From positions 1,322,501 through 1,386,500 of the forward strand of contig NZ_MUBG01000001.1 of NCBI RefSeq assembly GCF_002022415.1: a DNA stretch of 64,000 bases, written 5' to 3'. Below are positions 48,341-57,971 of the stretch, piece after piece (position 1 is the stretch's first letter; every line of letters begins with the position of its first letter). The notes under the pieces were generated by a model. That model worked only from the letters and a program-made list of their open reading frames with translations. It was not told the DNA's origin and made no database searches. The translations under genes were made by a program, and so were the position numbers. The stretch is from Bartonella sp. WD12.1. Lineage in GTDB: Bacteria; Pseudomonadota; Alphaproteobacteria; Rhizobiales; Rhizobiaceae.

Positions 48341-48569
48341 ATTCCCGATCTTCAGGAGCAGGATTTTCTCCATAGAGAATATAACTCATACTCACATTAA
48401 TTGTCTGACACACATCCGAAAGCGATTCAATCGTGGGGTCTTTGCCTTCAGAAAGAATAGAATGAAGATAACCAGCTCCTTTGCCTGCCGCAAGGGAAAT
48501 AGAGCGCTTTGACCGTCCACTTTTTATAAGCGCTTCATTTAATCTGTGACGCCAACCATCAATACTCAT
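48252..48569 (-). CDS. XRE/CI-type transcriptional repressor
   Basis: 105 residues from the ATG at 48569, with AAGGGTGAG at 8 bases. The helix-turn-helix spans about residues 8-60 (LNEALIKSGRSKRSISLAAG, then SILSEGKDPTIESLSDVCQT), followed by a short helical dimer tail (LLAKISPEERQAILTLLRR). It lacks the LexA-like peptidase domain of lambda CI, so it is not RecA-cleavable. It is divergent from the replication genes, across a gap with an inverted repeat, and probably represses them. Confidence 0.85.
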   Translation of the reverse strand: MSIDGWRHRLNEALIKSGRSKRSISLAAGKGAGYLHSILSEGKDPTIESLSDVCQTINVSMSYILYGENPAPEDREFIDLLAKISPEERQAILTLLRRPTDEVKP

Positions 48570-48628
48570 AAGTCTCACCCTTAGCTGTCTTCAATAAAAT
48601 ACATAGTCTTTCATAAAATTGACTTGCA

Positions 48629-48648
48629 ATATCCTTTAAAGAGGATAT
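48629..48648. promoter_or_regulatory. operator-like inverted repeat beside the XRE gene
   Basis: ATATCCT (48629-48635), a 6-base centre, AGGATAT (48642-48648): a perfect 7-bp palindrome 60 bases upstream of the repressor start. On the leftward strand TTGCAA about 18 bases before TATGTA lies just downstream of it, a plausible promoter for the repressor gene. Size and place fit an XRE dimer site. Confidence 0.5.
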
Positions 48649-48927
48649 AAAATTATAAATAAATTTTATTTTAGGGAGTGAATTCTACATTTTATCAAAA
48701 AACAATGAAACACCCCAAAAGATACAAACAGACCACCTCCACAGCCTGTGTGTCTTTTGTATGTATTATTTATCCTTTACAGTTTATGCAACCTCAAATT
48801 GCAAACTCCACCCCTTCTAGTAAATACGACTGACTTTCAGATGATTTAAGAGAAATACAAAAACAAATACAATACTCTAACAAATAATAGAACAAAATGA
48901 AACAAAACCAAAACAAATCAGAAACAT

Positions 48928-48943
48928 TTTACGAAATCGTAAA
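48928..48943. promoter_or_regulatory. second small palindrome upstream of the replication genes
   Basis: TTTACG-AAAT-CGTAAA, a perfect 6-bp inverted repeat in the 514-base divergent gap 48570-49083. The surrounding sequence (about 48840-48925) is strikingly A-rich with repeated ACAAA-type steps, which could ease strand opening. No iteron array is visible. No other gene in this gap. Confidence 0.35.
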
Positions 48944-49083
48944 TTTTGATTGCACGCATTAAGGAGGAAGTAAAAGGCTATTTTTAGTTTTTTTCTGTCA
49001 CAAAAAGCCGCATCAATCAAAACCTTAAGAAAGCTTATCCCCCATTAAGAAAGCTGATACATTCAAAGAAAGCTGACACTCCT

Positions 49084-50286
49084 ATGAAACAAGCTGAACA
49101 ATCTGAATTTCCTAATTATGAATCGTCAACACTTCCCTATGTTTGCTGGTATCAAAATGACTTTTTAGGTGGGGTACGTGGAATGCGTGCGCACGAAATT
49201 GGAATTTATACAATTCTTCTTAATGAAATTTATGCAAGGGGCCGTCCTTTAGATTTATCAGAAGAACGTTTAGCACGCCTTTGTGGTTGTGATAAGCGAA
49301 CTTTTATCAGTGTTTTAGAAATGTTGATTACAGAAGGAAAGATTTTAAATTTAACCTGTGGATTATGGAATAAGCGATGCGAAAATGTGTTTCGTGAGCG
49401 TACACAATTGCTTGAACAAAAATCCTCTGCGGGTCGTTCTTCGGCACAAAAACGTAAAAAAATCAATGCAAAAATTCAACATCTGCTCAACACATGCCCT
49501 ACAGATGATGAACTTAACTCAAAAGCTCAGAAGGAAGAAAAAGAAACACCTAACGGTGTTTCGCAAAAGAAGGATGTCTGTTCTGATACCAACCCCCACT
49601 CCAACAAACATCTTCCCACACACCCCCCCTCCAACGCGCATTCTTTCACCACCCATTCATCATCCACCTCATCATCATTTACTAAGCACCACACTGAGCA
49701 CCCCACCGAGCAGATCGCTTCATGCCCACCCACCCACCTATCTACCGAATACTCATCCACCGAGCACTCACCCACCGAGCTCCTCGCACCAGACCTTGCC
49801 ACCACATATCCTGAAACAACCCCCCACTCCAGCGCACATCCTTCCACCACCCATTCATCATCTACCACCCACCTATCTACCGAATACTCATCCACCGAGC
49901 TCCTCGCACCAGACCTTGCCACCACATACCCTGAAACAACCTCCCACTCCAGCGCGCATCCTTCCATCACAAAAAGCCTGAAAGGCCACCGCCTTCCTGC
50001 CAACTGGGTGGGTGACATTCACGCAGCAATCTTAGAAGGTTTGAGCGAAGAACAAGCCCGCTGGCAAGAAAAGAAATTTCGCGACTATTGGCATGCTAAA
50101 AGCGGCAAACACGCCCTAAAGGTCGACTGGTCAGCCACATGGCGCAATTGGTATCGGCGTGAAATCGAGCGATTAAGAGAAAACCAAGAAAAGCTTTTCG
50201 CTTTATCATCTGGTTCACACACAGTGCCCCACAGCACTCAAGAAGATGCCCTTTATCGCAACCTTATCAATTATCAAGCAAAGTAA
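49084..50286 (+). CDS. DUF1376 phage replication protein with expanded repeat linker
   Basis: 400 residues. The N-terminal DUF1376 domain (about 15-115: LPYVCWYQNDFLGGVRGMRA, then HEIGIYTILLNEIYARGRPL) is common in alphaproteobacterial prophage replication loci. The C-terminal segment (about 310-390: FRDYWHAKSGKHALKVDW, then SATWRNWYRREIERL) is the helicase-loader-like tail of the same proteins. Between them about 160 residues are Ser/Thr/His/Pro-rich and contain an in-frame 120-bp duplication (STELLAPDLATTYPETT twice; GAGCTCCTCGCACC at 49777 and 49897). That linker is C-rich and G-poor at DNA level, like the intergenic spacers. It probably works with the downstream primase-helicase. Confidence 0.85.
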   Translation: MKQAEQSEFPNYESSTLPYVCWYQNDFLGGVRGMRAHEIGIYTILLNEIYARGRPLDLSEERLARLCGCDKRTFISVLEMLITEGKILNLTCGLWNKRCENVFRERTQLLEQKSSAGRSSAQKRKKINAKIQHLLNTCPTDDELNSKAQKEEKETPNGVSQKKDVCSDTNPHSNKHLPTHPPSNAHSFTTHSSSTSSSFTKHHTEHPTEQIASCPPTHLSTEYSSTEHSPTELLAPDLATTYPETTPHSSAHPSTTHSSSTTHLSTEYSSTELLAPDLATTYPETTSHSSAHPSITKSLKGHRLPANWVGDIHAAILEGLSEEQARWQEKKFRDYWHAKSGKHALKVDWSATWRNWYRREIERLRENQEKLFALSSGSHTVPHSTQEDALYRNLINYQAK

Positions 50287-50451
50287 CAAAAAACCAAATC
50301 AATACAACCAGCAACACCAGCAAACCACTGCAAATATAACTTCAAGCGCAATTTAAACCAATATAAGCGCCATACAAATACGACACAGGCGCACTTTAAG
50401 CACAAAAAACCACAACATAAACACGATATAGACTACTACAAGCAGGGGAAC

Positions 50452-52299
50452 ATGAGCACGATTTTTGAAATCAAACAAAAGCTTGCATCTCAAGCAGAAT
50501 CAGTCGCACAAATGCTTCTTCCACAAGGAAAAAAACGCGGTAATGACTGGAGCGTGGGCAGCACACAAGGTGAACCAGGTCAAAGCTTATCGCTTTGTTT
50601 AAAGGGCAGCAAAGCAGGTTTGTGGTATGATTTTGCAGAAGGAAGCGGCGGCGACCTTTTAGACCTGTGGTGTGCAGTTAAAGGGATCAGCCTTTCTCAA
50701 GCATTGGATGAAGCCCGTTCTTACTTAAATCTTTCGCGCCCAAAACCCTTTATGGCCCCGCGTCATCCCTATCGCCTTCCCCCTGTTCCAAAAGGGAGTA
50801 AACCCCGCCATGAGGTGAAAAATTATTTACACACAAAACGGCATATCCCCTTAGATATCCTAGAACGTTATCGCATCCAAGAAGATGGAAACCAGATCAT
50901 TTTTCCATTTTATAAACCCGATGGTACGCTTGCATTGGTAAAAACACGTCCTACACAAGAAGGTGCAAAAGCAAAACCCACAGCTTCTCATTGTGAACCA
51001 ATTTTATTTGGATGGCAGGCCATCTCCCCAACGCAACGCACCCTTGTTATCACCGAAGGAGAAATTGATGCGCTTTCGTTAGCAGCCTATGGGTACCCAG
51101 CCTTATCAGTCCCCTTTGGAGGGGGCAAGGGGGGCAAACAAGCTTGGATTGAAAATGAATTTGATCATTTAGAAATTTTTGAGAAAATCTTCTTAGCAAC
51201 AGACATGGACAAACCAGGCGAAGAAGCTGCCCTTGAAATTGCTCACAGACTTGGTCGACACCGGTGTTATCGTGTCCACTTGCCCTGTAAAGATGCCAAT
51301 GACTGTTTAAAAGCAGGCATTGAGACTTCAACTATAAAAGCCGCTTTTTCAAAAGCCCAAAGCTTTGCACCAAAGGGGTTAAAGCGTGCATCTGATTATC
51401 GCAACCAAGTGATAGAGCTGTTTTGGCCCACTCCCAAACAGCACCTTGGTTATACGGTTCCTTATCCAAAATTAAATGGAAAATTGTATTTTCGCCCAGC
51501 AGAATTAACCCTCTGGAGTGGTGCAAGCGGTGCCGGTAAAAGCCAATTGTTATCAGACTGTATTGTCCATTGGATTGCACAAAAAAGCCGTCTTTGTCTA
51601 GCCTCACTCGAAATGAAGGGGGAACAATCGCTTCGCCGTCTAATCAGACAAACAGGGGGAGATAACCAACCAACAAAAACCATGATCGAACAGATTCTGC
51701 ATTTTCTAGACGACGGTCTCATTTTGTACGAGCACGTAGGCAAATCAGATATTCAAACCCTGCTTGATGTCTTTGACTATTGCCGTGCAAAATATGGCTG
51801 TGATCAATTTATTATCGACAGCTTAATGCGGCTTGGCATCGCTGCAGATGACTATACAGGGCAAGAACAAGCAGTCTATAAAATTGTTGACTGGGCAATT
51901 TTAAATGCCGTGCACGTTCACCTTGTCGCCCATACACGCAAAAGTGGTATAGAGAAAGATATTCCTGGCACTGAAGATATAAAAGGAGCCTCAGAAATTG
52001 GAGCCAATGCATTTAATATCATCACAATCTGGCGCAATCGCTCTTTAGAGGATAAAATTCTTGCAGCCCAACGTGCAACAGAAAAAGCTGAATTAGCAGC
52101 CCGCCCCGGGGTAATTATGAACATCGCCAAACAACGTTCCGGCGATTTTGAAGGAAAAATTGGCCTTTGGTTTGACCCCAAAACCTATCGCTACCGTTGT
52201 TCTTCAACACCCCACCAAGAACCACGCCGTTATTTTGAATTCACCACCTCATCCCCCTCACAGCCCCACTCCCCCTCGCAACTTCATCCCCCCTCATAA
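50452..52299 (+). CDS. phage primase-helicase (TOPRIM plus DnaB/RecA-like ATPase)
   Basis: 615 residues. Order: an N-terminal primase-like region (about 1-110) with GSKAGLWYDFAEGSGGDLLD but no CxxC zinc ligands; a TOPRIM domain (about 195-285) with LVITEGEIDALSLA and LATDMDKPGEEAA (acidic metal site); a RecA/DnaB-type helicase (about 330-590) with Walker A SGASGAGKSQLL, FIIDSLMR (Walker B) and VHLVAHTRKSG. Similar to T7 gp4/Twinkle-like proteins that prime and unwind DNA during phage replication. Loss of the zinc finger suggests helicase function with weak or altered priming. The C-terminus ends in a short Ser/Pro/His repeat from C-rich DNA. It is the likely motor of this module. Confidence 0.9.
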   Translation: MSTIFEIKQKLASQAESVAQMLLPQGKKRGNDWSVGSTQGEPGQSLSLCLKGSKAGLWYDFAEGSGGDLLDLWCAVKGISLSQALDEARSYLNLSRPKPFMAPRHPYRLPPVPKGSKPRHEVKNYLHTKRHIPLDILERYRIQEDGNQIIFPFYKPDGTLALVKTRPTQEGAKAKPTASHCEPILFGWQAISPTQRTLVITEGEIDALSLAAYGYPALSVPFGGGKGGKQAWIENEFDHLEIFEKIFLATDMDKPGEEAALEIAHRLGRHRCYRVHLPCKDANDCLKAGIETSTIKAAFSKAQSFAPKGLKRASDYRNQVIELFWPTPKQHLGYTVPYPKLNGKLYFRPAELTLWSGASGAGKSQLLSDCIVHWIAQKSRLCLASLEMKGEQSLRRLIRQTGGDNQPTKTMIEQILHFLDDGLILYEHVGKSDIQTLLDVFDYCRAKYGCDQFIIDSLMRLGIAADDYTGQEQAVYKIVDWAILNAVHVHLVAHTRKSGIEKDIPGTEDIKGASEIGANAFNIITIWRNRSLEDKILAAQRATEKAELAARPGVIMNIAKQRSGDFEGKIGLWFDPKTYRYRCSSTPHQEPRRYFEFTTSSPSQPHSPSQLHPPS

Positions 52300-52910
52300 C
52301 CTCATCCCCAAGAGCACACAAACACACAACCCTCACAATCCCAAAAGGAACATACAACCTCTTCTCTCTTACAAACCTGCCCAACAATGCAACCTTGCCT
52401 CACCCCTTAAAGTAACCCTACCCAACACACGCCACACCTTTAAAATAGATCACCTCTTAAAAACAAAACCATACACAAACAAAACCATACCCTAAAGAAT
52501 ACTCTCCCGTCCTTAAAAACACTCCACAACGTAAAAAACACTCACACGGTAAAATCTATGTTGATACACATTGCTTTAGTAATTCTTTCTCACTTAAATC
52601 CTGTTTTCATTCATCCTCCATCATTCTTTACTCATTTTCCCTCAGTCTTATTCATTTCCCCCGTTTTCACCCATCTTCATCATTCTCCTTTAACCCCCTC
52701 ATTTTCATTTAACCCTTATTATTTTTACTGACCACCCTCTTATGTTCACTCATCCCTTCCCATTTTCTTAAAACCCCCATTCTTATTTAAAGACCCCTCC
52801 CACTTTAAAGACCCTCTCCACTTTAAAAGCCCTCCCACCCATTCTCATTTAACCCCTTTCATTTTCATTTGAAAATCTTCTGACACATTTTTCATTAAAG
52901 GAGGAAAGTA
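52300..52910. repeat. 611-base C/T-rich gap
   Basis: No supported gene. Poor in G on the + strand, with several phrases repeated (CATTTTCATTTAACCC-like at about 52700 and 52855; CACTTTAAAGACCC and CACTTTAAAAGCCC near 52800-52830). A 57-codon frame from 52559 has the same composition and no ribosome-binding site. AAAGGAGGAAAG just before 52911 is the strong site of the next gene. Confidence 0.65.
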
Positions 52911-53486
52911 ATGAAATATCATCACGATAAAAATACCGATGCACTTAAAAAGAACACTGTAAATTACGCACACCCATATACAAAACATCAGCGCATTGGC
53001 CACTTAAAAACAGAAGAAATGCTTATCGAAACAAGCAATCCTTATTTTCAACCCACCCATAAAGAAAACCCCAGCAACCCACGCACTATCATTGCAGTTG
53101 CTGATGCTCACAGCCGCCCCATTGCTCTTTTATATGCAAAAGGACATATCAGCAAAGCACAATATAAAGCAGCAGAACGTTTTTATTATTATTGGCACAT
53201 ACAACAAGGTAACACACACATGGGCATCGATTACACCCGTCAAAAAGTCGATGGCGGCCATTATTATACAGATACCCTTGAACGCCAAATGGAAGCAACA
53301 GATCAATTACAAACGATTAAGATTCAACTGGGTATTCTTGGCTATCAACTTGTTGAGCAAGTAATCGGCTATAACCAATCAATCAAAGATTTAAGCCCTT
53401 TAAAACGCAGGCAAAATTCTCTTGCTGATCATTTACGCGATTGCCTAGACCTGATGGCAACCCACTGGGGTTATGCAAAAACTTAA
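52911..53486 (+). CDS. phage-type protein related to DUF6456-like family
   Basis: 191 residues with a very strong AGGAGG-type site before the ATG. SRPIALLYAKGHISKAQYKA, AERFYYYWHIQ and YTRQKVDGGHYYTDTLERQM, followed by a C-terminal RDCLDLMATHWGY, match a pattern of alphaproteobacterial prophage proteins related to the DUF6456 region: short helix, W/Y-rich middle, CL-x-LA-x-x-x-G-Y end. Function unknown, often found near phage replication or late-control genes. Last protein gene of the module before tRNA-Leu. Confidence 0.7.
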   Translation: MKYHHDKNTDALKKNTVNYAHPYTKHQRIGHLKTEEMLIETSNPYFQPTHKENPSNPRTIIAVADAHSRPIALLYAKGHISKAQYKAAERFYYYWHIQQGNTHMGIDYTRQKVDGGHYYTDTLERQMEATDQLQTIKIQLGILGYQLVEQVIGYNQSIKDLSPLKRRQNSLADHLRDCLDLMATHWGYAKT

Positions 53487-53676
53487 AATAACGCATAAAA
53501 ACTCCCCCACCACTTCAAAAAACAGTACCCCCACTTAACCAAGGGGGTAAAATCCCAACCAACCAACCTCACTTCACCTAAATTGAAAAAACAGTACACG
53601 CCATCAATGCTTCCAAGCAAACTCACGCCCTTGGATCTTTCCTAATAAACATCCACATCTGGAAGAAATTTGTCTA

Positions 53677-53761
53677 TGGTGCGGGTGGTCGGACTCGAAC
53701 CGACACTCCTCTCGGAACCAGATTTTGAGTCTGGCGCGTCTACCAGTTCCACCACACCCGC
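53677..53761 (-). tRNA. tRNA-Leu (anticodon CAA)
   Basis: Class II tRNA of 85 bases with encoded CCA. The acceptor GCGGGTG pairs with CACCCGC, the anticodon loop CTCAAAA sits in the CCAGA/TCTGG stem, a long variable arm (GTTCCGAGAGGAGT region) is present, and the T arm is GTCGG-TTCGAGT-CCGAC. It marks the right edge of the phage-type module. Confidence 0.97.
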
Positions 53762-53992
53762 ACACTGCAGCTTTTATCACACTGTAGCTTTATCAAGACA
53801 TAAGGGAAGCTTGTGCCCTTTTTTCTTGCACTATATGAAGAAGTAGAGATTCGTCAACACTGGACTTGCATTTTTTAACTGGACTTTTGTTTTTTTAACT
53901 CTATGCATCATTTTTAACCCATTGAATTAATCTGGTTTATTTGAAAGTATGTATATGAAAACTATAGGGGAAATTATTGGGGCTTTAAAACT

Positions 53993-54595
53993 ATGATGTT
54001 AAACAAATTAAAAGCATGGGTCGTATCATTAGCACAGCGTCGCACTGCACCACATTGGCTTGGGATAATTGCTTTTTTTGAAAGTTCCTTTTTTCCGATT
54101 CCAGCTGATGTCTTGTGCATTCCAATGACACTTGTTCGCCCACAAAAAGCCTATCGCTATGCGTTAATTGGCACACTGTGCTCTACCTTAGGGGGGGCTT
54201 TTGGCTGGGTTATAGGTTTTTATGCTTATGATACCATCGCCAAACCAATCTTAGAATTCTATGGTAAATATGAGAGTTTTCAGACATTTCAAAATGGTGC
54301 AACATTAAAATTTCTCATAATTTTACTGATCACATCAGGGCTTTTCCATTTTCCACCCATCAAGCTTGTCACACTTCTATCAGGGGCTATGGGTGTACCC
54401 CTCCCACTTTTTATTGTTATCTGCCTCTTAGCACGTGGGGCTCGTTTTTATCTTTTTGCCTGGTTTATTCGACGCTTTGGTCAAAAAGCAATCGATTTAT
54501 TCTCTCGTCACTTTACATGGTTTTTGCCCATTGGTTTGATTCTTCTCTTGTTAGCCTATAACCTATTAGTCTATAAACTATACTCTGCTTTTTAA
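53993..54595 (+). CDS. yqaA: YqaA/DedA-family membrane protein
   Basis: 200 residues. The N-terminal FFESSFFPIPADVLCIPMTL is the DedA-type re-entrant loop with the conserved Pro-Ile-Pro-Ala-Asp. Then come LIGTLCSTLGGAFGWVIGFY, KLVTLLSGAMGVPLPLF and ARGARFYLFAWFIRRFG, with about four to five membrane segments. Family members are implicated in membrane lipid or carrier recycling and envelope homeostasis. It is followed by a dsbB-type gene, a common rhizobial pairing. Confidence 0.9.
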   Translation: MMLNKLKAWVVSLAQRRTAPHWLGIIAFFESSFFPIPADVLCIPMTLVRPQKAYRYALIGTLCSTLGGAFGWVIGFYAYDTIAKPILEFYGKYESFQTFQNGATLKFLIILLITSGLFHFPPIKLVTLLSGAMGVPLPLFIVICLLARGARFYLFAWFIRRFGQKAIDLFSRHFTWFLPIGLILLLLAYNLLVYKLYSAF

Positions 54596-54629
54596 AATCA
54601 TTCCTCGTTCACTTGAGAGAATATGTTAA

Positions 54630-55229
54630 ATGAGTACCTCTTTATCTTGCCAATGCTTTATAAAGAAACATCTTTACCGCAAACAAAGCAATAAAGAGCA
54701 AAGTTTGTGGGCCTTTTTTCTAACCCTTTGCCTTGCCGCCACACTGGCCATCGCACTAGGCTTTGAAATTATCGGTGGTTATCTTCCATGCCACTTATGT
54801 TTGCTTGAGCGCCTTCCCTATTACAGTGCCCTCCCGCTTTTAGTCTTAGCAGGCCTTTTGGCATGGGTTTCTTGCTTGTCCCCTTTGGTACGGTTTTTAT
54901 TTATATGCGTTTTTGTGCTCATGGCAACAAGTCTTGGGCTTGCAATTTATCATGCCGGTGTTGAATATCACTTTTGGCCAGCACCAGCCCAATGCAGCCT
55001 AAACACAACAACACTCACAACAGATGTAAACCAACTTTTTACGTCACTTGAAAAGCCCCCAGCATCCCCCTCTTGTGCTCAAGCACCAGTGCGCTTTCTT
55101 TTTCTATCATTTGCCGGGTGGAATGCCCTTGCCAGTTTGTTGTACATGCTCATCAGTCTGTATGTAGCATCCAAAGGGCTCCTCTCAGATGATGATGAAA
55201 ATAAATACCTCAGAGCAAAAAAAACGTAA
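54630..55229 (+). CDS. dsbB: disulfide bond formation protein DsbB family
   Basis: 199 residues, four predicted membrane helices. The first periplasmic redox pair is PCHLCLLERLPYY (CxxC). The second pair is AQCSLNT and SCAQAPV, separated by about 30 residues. It reoxidises DsbA-type proteins and passes electrons to quinone. The N-terminal 25 residues before the first helix are basic, and the true start could be slightly later. 34 bases after yqaA, same strand. Confidence 0.88.
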   Translation: MSTSLSCQCFIKKHLYRKQSNKEQSLWAFFLTLCLAATLAIALGFEIIGGYLPCHLCLLERLPYYSALPLLVLAGLLAWVSCLSPLVRFLFICVFVLMATSLGLAIYHAGVEYHFWPAPAQCSLNTTTLTTDVNQLFTSLEKPPASPSCAQAPVRFLFLSFAGWNALASLLYMLISLYVASKGLLSDDDENKYLRAKKT

Positions 55230-55553
55230 AGCCACACCTCTACCCGACAACATAAGCCACATACCCCCTCCAACACAGCGCCATCATATACCACCCGCAC
55301 CCCTTTAAGCGCATCCCTCATCCTACAACATTCCTCCAACACAAATCACACCACCCACAACCCAAGCTACATTCTTACAACACAACCCGCCCCTTACGCA
55401 CCCCCTACAGCGCAGCTAAACTTTAAAGCACCCTACACCAAATTGACCCTACATTCAAAATTGACTTTACATCCAAGCTTAACTGTATACTCAAGATTGA
55501 ATTTTAATATTCAACGATATCCAAAATTGACTTTCGTTTGATGCCCTCTACAT
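55230..55553. repeat. 324-base spacer with short repeats upstream of mbfA
   Basis: First part C/A-rich and G-poor. From about 55430 there is a cluster of imperfect short repeats around the phrase AAATTGACTTT-ACATCC (near 55440, 55457 and 55513). No gene. It ends at the Irr-box-like palindrome. Confidence 0.55.
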
Positions 55554-55570
55554 TTTAGAATTATTCTAAT
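55554..55570 (+). promoter_or_regulatory. Irr box (iron control element) at mbfA
   Basis: TTTAGAA-TTA-TTCTAAT, a near-perfect palindrome, lies 13 bases upstream of the mbfA ATG. The iron control element bound by the haem-responsive regulator Irr in Rhizobiales has TTTAGAA/TTCTAAA half sites, and mbfA is a known Irr-repressed gene in Bradyrhizobium and Agrobacterium. The position would block polymerase or ribosome access when iron is low. Confidence 0.75.
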
Positions 55571-55583
55571 AATGAGAGCAACA

Positions 55584-56396
55584 ATGTCAAAGTCCTCCTC
55601 CCCCTCTTCACATCATAACACTTTTAAGCCCCCTTTATGCCAAGAGATGGTCACTTATGCTCTCCAATTACAAGAAGAACAAGCAGCTCTTTATTTAAAA
55701 TATGCCAAAGCTTTACAAGAGCATTGTCCAGAGCAAACGGCAATCTTTGCTAAAATGGGCACCAAAGAGCTTGAGCATTTTCAAGAATCTCTACGCACAG
55801 CTTGCAATATTCCTGCACCAACCTCAGCCCCCTCATCCAACGAGCCTGCTCTTTCAGACATTTCCCGCAATGAAACAAATTTTCAAACAGCACAAGAAGA
55901 AAATCAACCCACCCCATCACAAACGCAAGCATATAAACAAACACTTTTAACGTGGATTCAACCCGGCCTTGCAGGCTTAATGGATGGATCTGTCTCAACT
56001 CTTGCCCCCACTTTTGCAGCAGCCTTTGCAACAGGTGATACCTATCAAACTTTTTTGATAGGTTTTTCTGCTGCAATTGGTGCAGGTCTTTCAATGGGCT
56101 TTACCGAAGCAGCCCATGATGATGGAAAATTATCGGGGCGTGGCTCTCCACTTAAAAGAGGCATTGCCAACGGCGTCATGACAATGCTTGGGGGGCTAGG
56201 CCATGCTCTTCCTTATCTCATTGACAACTTTTATCTTGCAACAGCCCTTGCTTGCCTTATCGTATTCTTTGAACTCTGGGCTATTGTCTGGATTCAAAAT
56301 AAATTTATGGCCACACCTTTCTGGCGCGCTTCTTTCCAAGTCATCGTGGGTGGAGCCTTAGTCCTTGCAACAGGCATTTTGATTGGCAGTATATAA
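55584..56396 (+). CDS. mbfA: iron exporter MbfA with shortened ferritin-like domain
   Basis: 270 residues from the ATG at 55584 (an earlier ATG at 55572 touches the Irr box). The C-terminal two thirds is a VIT1/CCC1-type transporter nearly identical in pattern to rhizobial MbfA: QPGLAGLMDGSVSTLAPTFA, GFTEAAHDDGKLSGRGSPLK and LGGLGHALPYLI. The N-terminal ferritin-like part has only one helix pair (EEQAALYLKYAKAL, with KELEHFQESL giving an ExxH). About 45 Ser/Pro/Gln/Asn-rich residues replace the second helix pair of the usual roughly 325-residue protein. It exports iron across the inner membrane to limit toxicity. The half-size ferritin domain might dimerise or be non-functional. Confidence 0.9.
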   Translation: MSKSSSPSSHHNTFKPPLCQEMVTYALQLQEEQAALYLKYAKALQEHCPEQTAIFAKMGTKELEHFQESLRTACNIPAPTSAPSSNEPALSDISRNETNFQTAQEENQPTPSQTQAYKQTLLTWIQPGLAGLMDGSVSTLAPTFAAAFATGDTYQTFLIGFSAAIGAGLSMGFTEAAHDDGKLSGRGSPLKRGIANGVMTMLGGLGHALPYLIDNFYLATALACLIVFFELWAIVWIQNKFMATPFWRASFQVIVGGALVLATGILIGSI

Positions 56397-57380
56397 ACAA
56401 AAACGCTTGATCCCTCTTCTCACCCCATCCAACCATCTCATCCCCCTTCACCTTCTTCAACCTCCCTCTCGACCTCACCACCTCATTTCACACTTCTCCC
56501 ACCTCACACTTCTTCACCCCATTTCTCACCTCATCCCTCTTCCCCCACCTCCCTCTCGACCTCACCGCCTCATTTCACACTTCTCCCACCTTATCCCGTG
56601 CTTCTCCTAATACTCCTCAAACAACCAAAAGGAGCACCTCTTTTTGTGATTTTTTCATCCCCCTTATGCCCCTTGTGCCTCACCGACAACCTCCCTCAAT
56701 AAGCCCTTCAGAAACCCCTCACCTCGCCTCACACTTCTCCCATCTCATCCCCCTCTACCTCACCACCTCATTCTCCTCACCGCCTCATTTCACACTTCTC
56801 CCACCTTATCCCGCGCTTCTCCCAATACTCCTCAAACAGCCAAAAGAGTACCACTCCTTGTGACTTTTTTCCCCTCTCTCATGTCATGCTCCTTATATCC
56901 CACCGACAAACCTCCCTCAGTAACCCTTCATCGACAACCCCTCACCTCCTCCATCTCCTTCCCCTCTCTCTTATTCTCTCCCACCTCGCCTCACACTTCT
57001 CCCATCTCATCCCCTTCTACCTCCCTCTCCACCTCGCCGCCTCATCCCCCTCTCTCACCTTATCCCGTGCTTCTCCTAATACTCCTCAAACAACCAAAAG
57101 GAGCACCTAATTCCATCCAAAACGCACCTCTTCTTACGGTTTTTCACCCCCTTATAATCCTTATATCCCACCGACAAACCTCCCTCAATAAGCCCTTATC
57201 AGTAACCCCTCATCAGCTGCCTTCATCAGTAAGCCATTATCAGCACCCCCACCGCCGACAACCATCCAGACAAACCTCCATCAATAAGCCTCTTCTCGGG
57301 CAAATCTTTACCGGCTTGTTTTGCTTGAAAGCTTTTGTTAAAGTGAGTTGCTATCGTTTATATTTTGGAAACTTCACGTT
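56397..57380. repeat. 1-kb G-poor, C/T-rich repeat spacer between mbfA and dut
   Basis: The phrase CTCCTCAAACAACCAAAAGG and its surroundings occur at about 56610 and 57080, with a variant near 56828. CTCATTTCACACTTCTCCCA recurs at about 56485, 56568 and 56787, and CCACCGACAAACCTCCCTCA near 56897 and 57166. No supported gene. The final 60 bases are normal and lead into dut. Confidence 0.83.
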
Positions 57381-57971
57381 ATGTCTCATCCCTCCTCTAC
57401 TTCGTCTGACCCTTCCTCCAATGCTCATGCACACAGCCAAAAGAGCGCCTCTTCTTGTGATTTTTCCTCCACCCCTTCACAAAAACTTACCCTTTCGGTA
57501 GAACGCCTTGCCCACGGGCAAAATTTAGATCTTCCTCAATATGCCACAGCCGGTTCTGCTGGTCTTGATTTGCGTGCAGCATTGGCAGAAAATGAAACAA
57601 TCGTTTTAGCCCCCGGACAACGTGCTCTCATCCCTACAGGTTTAATTTTTCACCTCTCACCTGGCTATGAAGCACAAATACGTCCACGTTCTGGCTTGGC
57701 TTTAAAACATGGCATCACATGCTTAAATACCCCCGGAACGATTGATAGTGACTACCGCGGTGAAGTGAAAGTGCTTCTCATCAATTTAGGGCAAGAAGAT
57801 TTCCCCATTCAACGTGGAATGCGCATTGCACAAACAGTCATCGCACCTGTCACTCAAGTTGATATTCGTGTTATCGAGCCAAATCAAAAAAACACCTCAT
57901 GTAAAGCGCATGAAACAAACCACACTCAAGAGCGTGGAACAGGCGGCTTTGGCTCAACAGGGCACAATTAA
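57381..57971 (+). CDS. dut: dUTP diphosphatase
   Basis: 196 residues from the ATG at 57381; the frame opens 11 codons earlier. All five dUTPase motifs are present: [30 protein letters not shown] with [38 protein letters not shown] and the C-terminal [11 protein letters not shown]. It hydrolyses dUTP to dUMP, trimeric. The first 35 residues form a Ser/His/Pro-rich extension not found in the typical roughly 150-residue enzyme, contiguous with C-rich spacer DNA upstream, so the real start may be later or the extension was recruited from the spacer. Confidence 0.96.
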   Translation: MSHPSSTSSDPSSNAHAHSQKSASSCDFSSTPSQKLTLSVERLAHGQNLDLPQYATAGSAGLDLRAALAENETIVLAPGQRALIPTGLIFHLSPGYEAQIRPRSGLALKHGITCLNTPGTIDSDYRGEVKVLLINLGQEDFPIQRGMRIAQTVIAPVTQVDIRVIEPNQKNTSCKAHETNHTQERGTGGFGSTGHN

